Shown here: positions 57,906 to 64,000 of the stretch, piece by piece
Layout: every line of letters begins with the position of its first letter
Position numbering within the stretch: position 1 is the first letter of the stretch
Translations under genes and position numbers: made by a program
The notes under the pieces: model-generated
Seen by the model: only the letters and a program-made list of their open reading frames with translations
What the model was told of the DNA's origin: nothing
Database searches by the model: none
Source: Athripsodes cinereus
Lineage: Eukaryota > Arthropoda > Insecta > Trichoptera > Leptoceridae
Direction: 5' to 3'
NCBI GenBank assembly: GCA_947579605.1
Contig: OX388305.1
Location: 19,481,542 to 19,545,541 of the forward strand
Length of the DNA: 64,000 bases

Positions 57906-58309
57906 ATGTCGTATCAATATTATATATTATTTTTTTATATTTATTATATTCAGATTGTTTCAAACTTTAACAGATAAAACTATAGTTAAGAATATAATGT
58001 ACCAGAATTAATAGTGTTATTTACGAACCTTAATAATATGAGTTTCTGTAAGTAATTCTACCACTGAAAAGCGTTATTAAGCGTTGAGCATTCTTAAGCC
58101 TGAAAAATGATTTTCATTTTCTTTTCACTCGTTTCAATATTAAGTAAATTCTTTTCTGAATCCTTCATGGATTATAAAATCTTCTTCTTACCACCACATA
58201 CCTTTTTTTGTCCTATTTTTCACGTTTTTTTTCAACTAAATTACTATCCGCGAAAGTTTATCATGGAAAAAATGTCTAGGATCATTATTAACGTTTTTAT
58301 TTTATTTAA
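57906..58309. other. No gene recognised
   Basis: AT-rich DNA. The 76-codon frame at 58107-58337 is phenylalanine-rich and has no domain. Confidence 0.35.
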
Positions 58310-58407
58310 AATTGAGGTAGTTTACCACTCATTTTGAATATCTTAATATTTATTATATGCAGCTGGTCTGCTGGTTACTCTTCTTTTGAGATATTTTGTG
58401 ATGGTAA
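58310..58407 (+). mobile_element. Degenerate SINE-A 3' half
   Basis: GAGGTAGTTTACCACTCATT, then TGCAGCTGGTCTGCTGGTTA and GATATTTTGTGATGGTA; sense orientation with an internal deletion. Confidence 0.5.
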
Positions 58408-58462
58408 AACAGAGTTTTTAATTAAATATGATATTTTTTAAGGATAATATTTTTTTAAATAA

Positions 58463-59801
58463 CTACCTACTAGGGATTGCAATCCCGCACCGTTTTTAAT
58501 CCCGCGGGATTTTTGCTGGATTGACTCCAATCCAGCGGGATCCCGCGGGATCCCGCTGGATTATTAAAATTTGCAAAAAATAACAACATCTTACTGTACA
58601 TAATTGAAAATAACATAAATAACTATACTATCATATATGAATTTGACATAACTAACTATAGGTACTATTAGTCTTTAATTTTTCTTACTAATTCATTATC
58701 TAATCAATCAAGTATTATGGAACAAATTTTAAAATATCAAACGAAAAGTCACTTCTCTTTTTAGAAAAATGATTTAAAAAAAAATAGCATTAATGGTGTT
58801 ATCTTCCAAGATACTTCTTAAGGAACTACATATGTAGCCAGCGACCGAAAAGGCTCATTATGCCCCCACACTAATTGTTGGTTAGATACTTAATAAAAAG
58901 TCGTGCAACAAATTCAAATACTTTTCTTTAACTCCATCACTTTTAAATGCTGCCATTTCTTTTTTCAATATTTTTTCGAAGCATTTCTCTTGTCCAGTTT
59001 CTGTCTGTTTAGTGTAATCTTCATCGTCTTGCTGCATTTCTTATTCCATTTGTAAAGTTAAATTGTTTTCCACATTCAGAGACTGTTGACAATTATCTGC
59101 AATTACATCACCTACAGCTACAAATTCTACATTTTGAGCGTCTTCTATAATGACTCGATGTAACATGTTTTTCATTTCTTGCCGCAACTTATTCTTTTTC
59201 GGCATTACAAATATTGAATTCCACGTTTTCAACTCTTAGTCATATTTTTTTGGATGCGGAAAATAAATCAAAATAGCTGTAATTTCACTGCATCTTTCTT
59301 TCACTCTTGCACGCAGCGCCCCGGATAGTACATCGCTTAATACTGTGTCTAGCTTCTCTAACTTCTCTAAAATAAATCGAAATGTTATATCTGCCGTTAT
59401 TAGTGTAGACTCTCTTCTGCATAATACTTTACGACCAATTTAAAGGGCTGCAAGCTGTCAATCACGTTTTTGATTTTGTGCGTAAATTTTATGTCAGATA
59501 CTATGTCGATGAGAGCCTTCTCAATGCAAACTTTGAGACTAAAATCTTTCTAACATATTAAGCAAGTTGTTTTAGCGAGTGCAGCAATCTAAGATTAAGC
59601 ATAATTCTTTTCCTGTTTCTTCTTTAAGTATTTTTGCAAATATGTATCACCTTTAGTTGGCGACTTTCGAAAAATCTTCAGTTTGCGGATTCGCACTTGC
59701 GGATCCGCAAGCATTTGCGGGATCCCGCAGACCCTAAAATAACGCGGATCCCGCTGGATTGCGGGATCCCACTTTGCTGGATTGCAATCCCTACTACCTA
59801 C
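58463..59801 (-). mobile_element. hAT transposon with perfect 8-bp target duplication
   Basis: CTACCTAC stands at 58463-58470 and 59794-59801. The 1323-bp element between begins TAGGGATTGCAATCC and ends with its exact reverse complement, a 15-bp terminal inverted repeat. Subterminal regions are packed with GCGGGATCCCGC-type palindromic repeats (58495-58560 and 59690-59775). Remnants of a hAT transposase are read on the minus strand. Confidence 0.92.
58755..59525 (-). pseudogene. hAT transposase remnant with C-terminal dimerisation region
   Basis: From 59525 downwards the minus strand reads HKIKNVIDSLQPFKLVVK and, after frame changes, ITFRFILEKLEKLDTVLSDV, ARVKERCSEITAILIYF, MPKKNKLRQEMKNML (open 59041-59232). 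At the end comes AFSVAGYICSSLRSILEDNT followed by INAIFFKSFF. The last block is the conserved (S)ERVFS.AG.I..S.RS.L....I..I.F+KS.. motif of the hAT C-terminal dimerisation domain, and LQPFK is typical of the region before it. The N-terminal BED zinc finger and the first catalytic part are absent. At least three frame changes or stops show a dead copy inside a structurally intact element. It could only move with help from a functional relative. Confidence 0.75.
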
Positions 59802-60110
59802 TATTTCTCTCCCATTTCGGCATATCTCTCATTTCCCACAAGAGAATTCGCCAATAGATCAATCGCATAAAATAAAAATGCAAGTTGTCTTCCCTGTGCC
59901 TACAAAAATTTAAGGATGAATGGCAAACCTCGTCGCTGAATCTAATATTTTTTAAATGTATTATTTCAAATCAATACAAAGTATCATAAAAATATCAGTT
60001 ATATACAATTCAACAAACAGAGGGCCAGTTTATTTCTATGTAATTTTCCTCCATATTTCAAACATCTGCCTTTTATAAGATACCTACTCGAAATCTTACG
60101 AAAAAAGTGG
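59802..60110 (-). mobile_element. SINE-A, decayed and interrupted
   Basis: CATTTCCCACAAGAGAATTC, then ATGCAAGTTGTCTTCCCTGT, GGATGAATGGCAAACCTCGT; after about 110 bp of other sequence the head continues with ACATCTGCCTTTTATAAGAT and GTGGGAGACCAAC. The interruption includes CAAACAGAGGGCCAGTTTAT, a possible piece of the GGTTAGTTGGAAG-type LINE tail. Confidence 0.55.
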
Positions 60111-60364
60111 GAGACCAACAGATACCTAATATTTAAAACTAGTTATATAGAAATCGAGACTTACACTATCTGATTATCGTTTAAGACTATTTTATTAAAT
60201 TCTTTTATATTTAGAAAAAAATATTCATCATGATTGTAGTCGAGATGTCCACCAAACGATAATCTAAAGAATCTAAATCTAATCCAAAGAACTATGGAAA
60301 TTGTTATATTGCGAACACCTACTACATAAATCGTATTGAGAAATACCACATTTTTCTAAAATTG

Positions 60365-60560
60365 ATCAGGAGCCTGTTGATACCCAAAATGTATCCTTCA
60401 CGACATACACCAAAAGTGGTTAACCAGCAAATTTACTCACTGCATTTAATTAACATGCAACCTAGCTGTTCTCTCTGTGCCAATAAAAAAAGACATTGCG
60501 AATGGATGGTATGCCTAATCGTTGAATTAAAGGTGATAAAAAAATTGCGTGATATTTTAC
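60365..60560 (-). mobile_element. Degenerate SINE-A 3' half
   Basis: TCACGACATACACCAAAAGT, then GGTTAACCAGCAAATTTACT, CTGTTCTCTCTGTGCCAATA, ATTGCGAATGGATGGTATGC, in SINE-A order on the antisense strand. Confidence 0.5.
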
Positions 60561-61329
60561 AATGTGCACATGTCTTGCAAGTCACTCATACAGATACTAA
60601 AAGATAAAAGTGAAAAATCTATTTAACTAATTAAGTACATAATCACGATTGAAAGTGGCAACAGGAGGGACCTTGCATGGGTCGTTGAGAGGGACTAAGA
60701 ATCGGGATTAATAAAATAAAAAAGTACACCTGTTCAAATGGTGGTCACGATCTTGAGCGTTCTTCAAGCCTGAGTTGTTTCTTACAAAATAAAAAATGTT
60801 TCTAATAAATAAGAAACTACGTAGATATCTACATAACTGAATGATGATGTGCATGAAGAATAAAATAAATAAATAACAAAGCTTTTATTTCAAAGTTTGT
60901 CCAAATCGTAAAATATGCTTTCATAATAATAACCGCCAACAAAAAAATATTATTTACTGATATTATTGATATTGGTTTTTTGAAAAATAAGTGGTTGATA
61001 TGAATTTCATACAGTTGTTTTTATTTATCAAACTATTTAATTTTTTTATTCTATGAACACGAAACAAATTCATAAATAAAACTCCCCTATTTAAAATAAA
61101 AGAAGAGGCAAAAAATATATTTGCATTAGTTAAATATTTATTTAAATTACCAACATTCTTTCAGGTCGATAGATAATCAAAGAAATAAAATAAAACAATA
61201 CTAGATTAAACAAGGATGATATAAAAATAAATGAATCGTGAATTAGTGATACATAATATTATTTCACTTTAATAAAAAGGACGCATTATAATTAATTTAT
61301 CGAAAATATAGTAAATGAGAGGTGAATAT
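60561..61329. other. No gene recognised
   Basis: AT-rich apart from a G-rich patch at 60655-60700 (CAGGAGGGACCTTGCATGGG). Confidence 0.35.
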
Positions 61330-61510
61330 TTCTTGAATATCCGCGCCTTTTCTGTAGCTACAATAGGTATGTACCTAAATTCGCGCCTGCGTAGTAAACC
61401 TCAAACAACGGGCAGATTACCACCCTGTCGAAAGCACGTCGGAGCAAGTTGAAGCTTTAGTTTAGTTGGTGATTGGACTTTACGTTTTGCGCGCGAAAGC
61501 TCTTAAGCAC
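61330..61510. promoter_or_regulatory. CpG-richer patch upstream of the candidate exon
   Basis: TTCGCGCCTGCGTAG, GAAAGCACGTCGGAGC and GTTTTGCGCGCGAAAGC contain a local cluster of CG dinucleotides unlike the surrounding AT-rich DNA. About 400 bp downstream lies an ATG with a good start context and a splice donor. A promoter role is an inference. Confidence 0.3.
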
Positions 61511-61899
61511 TTACTTACGTTGCATATTATTATCAATATCATCGTAAACTTAAAATTCATTTCATTTAGTTTTGAAAAAAGTTTGTTTTGTAAATTGCAT
61601 ATTTTCTCCTGGTGATAAACATTCATTGTGAATAAGAACTTTTTTATTAACTTTAAGCTTTTCACAAAACTTAAAACGTGTCGACTACAAATTGTTGTTA
61701 AATTAAAACAAATATTTTTTTCAACATTAATTTTTAGTAGGTACGTGCGTTTATTTTGTAATTCACTTTTTTGAAGCACCTCATTTAATTTTCTCTAAAA
61801 CTTTCTCAATATATTTTTTAACGAACTTAATAATAAAGTGTTGATTTTTTATGTGATGCTCTCAATTTCTTGTTTTTTTGATGAAATATTATCATCAAG
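61511..61899. other. Possible 5' untranslated region, otherwise nothing
   Basis: AT-rich. A 99-codon minus-strand frame (61480-61779) is lysine/leucine/isoleucine-rich without a domain and is probably chance. Confidence 0.25.
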
Positions 61900-61951
61900 A
61901 TGGTGGATCCATTCAAACTTTTCTGGGTTCTAACTAACAGTACCTACTTGG
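61900..61951 (+). CDS. Candidate first coding exon of an unknown host gene
   Basis: ATGG follows ATCATCAAG, giving A at -3 and G at +4, a strong animal start context. The 17 codons read MVDPFKLFWVLTNSTYL, with one extra base before GGGTAAGTTT, where GTAAGT is a near-perfect 5' splice site at 61952. An upstream CpG-richer patch (61330-61510) could be the promoter. I do not recognise the protein. No acceptor or second exon is identifiable in the remaining 2 kb, where an LINE remnant sits, so a long first intron would be required. An ATG and a GTAAGT 52 bp apart could be coincidence in a 64-kb window, so confidence is low. Confidence 0.3.
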
Positions 61952-62344
61952 GTAAGTTTATTTTTTCTAACGAAAACTTTCAAAACTTCAAATAAAGACG
62001 TAGTGTTTCGATTCTTTTGTTTTGTTAATAATGCTTCATAACTTTTTTTCATAATGAACGATTGTTTTTTAATTTTTCCTCAATAAATTAAATAATGGTA
62101 TTTAATAAAAAACATTTCTTTAAGTTCTTTTGACTATTTGCATGAAATATTTTTTTAATTGGTACCTACACTTATATTGTAACAAAAAAAAATGATTTTA
62201 ATTTTAAAATATCAATCAAAAATTTACTACGAACAAATTGTGATAATTCAAACTTGATGATTAAATTTTCAGAATTTTTATTTTTTTATTAATTGTTATC
62301 TGAAGACATTGATATTGTATTTGTGTGTGTTTGTATATATTATG
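61952..62344. other. AT-rich, no gene recognised
   Basis: It would be intron if the candidate exon is real. Confidence 0.3.
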
Positions 62345-62400
62345 CCGTTACATATATATATAATAATATATATATATAATATATAATACATATATATAAT
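62345..62400 (+). repeat. AT microsatellite
   Basis: Imperfect TATATATA runs broken by AATAAT. Confidence 0.85.
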
Positions 62401-62427
62401 GAGTTATAATCCATTGGATTGGTCTGC

Positions 62428-62835
62428 AACGAGTTTGGATTTTCATCTCCACTCTTCCCTATTCTCAGCCAGTCTCTTCAACTCCATGTATGAGCCACAG
62501 CTCATTTCCCTCTTCAGTTGGTCCATATAGGCGTCTCTCGGTCGGCCTCTGCCATTTGTGCCTTCGGTCCTACCCTCTGCGATTGCGATGAGCAGTCCTG
62601 GGTGCCTGATGCTGTGGCCAATCCAGTTAGCTCGTTATTGGCAGATTCTTTTGAGGAGTTGCCTTTTTTCGCCAACCCTGGTTAACACTTCTTCGTTTTC
62701 GACGTTTTCAGTCCAATGAATCTTCAGCATGCGTCTATAGCACCACATTTTAAATGCCGCTAACGATGGTCCACGTCTCGCACCCATATAGCAAAATGCT
62801 CCACACAAAAGCTTTAGAGAGATTCTTCCTCACGC
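62428..62835 (-). mobile_element. LINE-G reverse transcriptase C-terminal remnant
   Basis: The best-preserved LINE coding remnant. On the minus strand SILLYGCETWTIV is followed in a second frame by AFKMWCYRRMLKIHWTENVE, VLTRVGEKRQLLKRI, a stop, WIGHSIRHPGLLIAIAEGRT, GRGRPRDAYMDQLKREM and YMELKRLAENREEWR. These are the successive landmarks behind the RT palm (YG.E.W, F.MW..RRML.I.WT, GH..R, GRGRPR...DQ, A..R..W). One frameshift and one stop break it, and the catalytic core is missing because of 5' truncation. Its composition is clearly richer in G+C than its surroundings. It belongs to a family other than LINE-A; the exact clade is undecided. Confidence 0.8.
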
Positions 62836-63534
62836 TTAAATCAATATAATTATTATAATATTACTTTTACGTACTGACATCTCGATATTTTTGTTATTTT
62901 AAATATTAATATTTTTACTTGTTATTTTGATTATTATTTTGGGTTTGCTTGTTTTTGTAATAATTATTTTTGTGATGGTAAAAGGCGAAAACAGTGAATA
63001 TGCCTAAATAAATAAATTGTTACCTGGGACTCTCCTTGCATCTACTACATTCTTTCCAACAAGCCGTTGTAGTTCTCATTAATTACCTATTTTACAATTG
63101 AGCCTGTGGCAGGCGATAAATTATAAGTAGGGTCATAGTTATCCCTGTATGTTTATCCACTGACAACTCAATTTCAGACATGGATACTGATATGTGTTTA
63201 TGTATGTATGTACAAGATTCTCATTAATTTTATTTCTATTACAAACATACTTGTTGTAGACAAAGGGTACGCAGATTCATAAATAAAAACTTTTTTGTAA
63301 ACAAATACATAAAATAGAAAAATATTTTTTGATGCTTTGAAACCACAAACTGGTCCACTTTGTTATATTGTGTAGGTATATCACTTTATTATCTGTTTAT
63401 TATATATATATGCAATAAATAAATAATGAGGCGAAAATAGACATAAAAATAAAAAGTTTCGATTTATGTTGGTGACTATTCTCTTGAAATGGGCAATGAT
63501 ATGAAAATTGTATATATACTTGAATGCGAAAAAA
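62836..63534. other. No gene recognised
   Basis: AT-rich DNA without assignable elements. Confidence 0.35.
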
Positions 63535-63580
63535 GTAGGCCTTTTGCCTACCCCACTTGGCGGTGTGAGGGTAAAGTAGA
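63535..63580 (+). mobile_element. 3' end of a LINE-A/SINE-A-type element
   Basis: GCCTTTTGCCTACCCCACTT, then GGCGGTGTGAGGGTAAAGTAG, matches the shared 3' end (TTTGCCTACCCC... GGCGTGATGGTATAG) with few changes. Nothing coding remains upstream. Confidence 0.5.
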
Positions 63581-63852
63581 TATAGTGTAATATATTTTGA
63601 AGAAAATTTAGATGAACGATATGATACAACTATGCTAACAATGAAATGCATTAGATATACACTATTCTTTTTTTCTCAAAACCATCCACTCGTTTTCGAG
63701 TGATTTAGGCATTATAAACTATTGAGCGCTTTAAATTACTGAGTGTGCCAAAACATGCATAAGATAATAAATTATTTAGAATAGGTAATTACTTTTTGTT
63801 GATGTTGAACGTTGGCGAACGTTGTCCGTGGACACCGAATGTGATCACTTAA

Positions 63853-63975
63853 GCCAGCCTAGAGCCAATTCGTAAGCGTTGAGACACCTTTCTCACTTCT
63901 TCCGATTAGATTTTACACAATGTTGCATTGTGTAGACATGGTTCTCCAATTGAGGTTTCTGATAAGAAATTATGT
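63853..63975. repeat. Dispersed repeat X, copy 2
   Basis: CCAATTCGTAAGCGTTGAGA, then CACCTTTCTCACTTCTTCCG, ATTAGATTTTACACAATG and ACATGGTTCTCCAATTG, colinear with 28352-28460. Confidence 0.6.
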
Positions 63976-64000
63976 TTATTTTATATAGAAATATAAACAA

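Noticed and set aside
61480..61779. 99-codon minus-strand frame
   Set aside because: It is rich in K, L, I, N and F as expected from AT-rich random DNA, with no motif.
1..64000. Endogenous viral sequences (retroviral env, viral polymerases or capsids)
   Set aside because: None recognised; the only reverse-transcriptase traces are copia and LINE.

Overview
The window looks like intergenic, transposon-dominated DNA from an eukaryote, most probably an insect. The base composition is strongly AT-rich and the strand is full of short TAGGTAC/GTACCTA runs. The recognisable elements (Ty1/copia, several LINE 3' ends, tRNA-type SINEs, hAT and pogo-like DNA transposons) fit an arthropod genome. I cannot name the species. 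No bacterial-style genes, operons, CRISPR arrays or rRNA genes are visible, and I found no host protein gene that I can defend. One short candidate first exon (61900-61951) is the best lead for a host gene.

Layout. 1-8638: a long terminal-repeat-type element with two identical 367-bp ends (1-367, 8272-8638) and about 7.9 kb of essentially non-coding interior. That interior carries a hAT MITE with an 8-bp target duplication (2316-2690), a 5'-truncated SINE with a 10-bp duplication (1685-1744), a minisatellite and repeated hairpin motifs. 9.5-13.4 kb: LINE 3' ends, a SINE, and a 5'-truncated Ty1/copia element (RT/RNase H frame at 11812-13071, its LTR at 11558-11719), all coding on the minus strand. 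13.4-22 kb: a tandem duplication, an inverted-repeat-bounded element (15034-15820) and LINE remnants. 22-34 kb: tRNA-derived SINEs, palindromic fold-back elements and a SINE nested inside another SINE (33250-33727) with an 11-bp duplication. 34-47 kb: LINE C-terminal remnants of several families and more SINE copies. 47-50 kb: a 204-bp palindrome and a 1317-bp pogo-like transposon (48564-49880). 50-60 kb: LINE and SINE remnants and a 1323-bp hAT element (58471-59793) with a perfect 8-bp duplication. 60-64 kb: degenerate SINEs, a CpG-richer patch followed by the candidate exon, and a LINE remnant (62428-62835).

How the parts fit together. The most frequent unit is a SINE-like repeat of about 250 bp (roughly twenty full or partial copies). 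Its 3' end resembles the 3' end of the most frequent LINE family here: a short GC-rich stem-loop, then GTGATGGTAT, then a short simple-sequence tail. Together with 10-11-bp duplications at several copies, this suggests that the LINE mobilises the SINE. Almost every coding trace is a fragment of reverse transcriptase or transposase with stops and frameshifts. The copia frame is open for 419 codons but lacks its upstream half.
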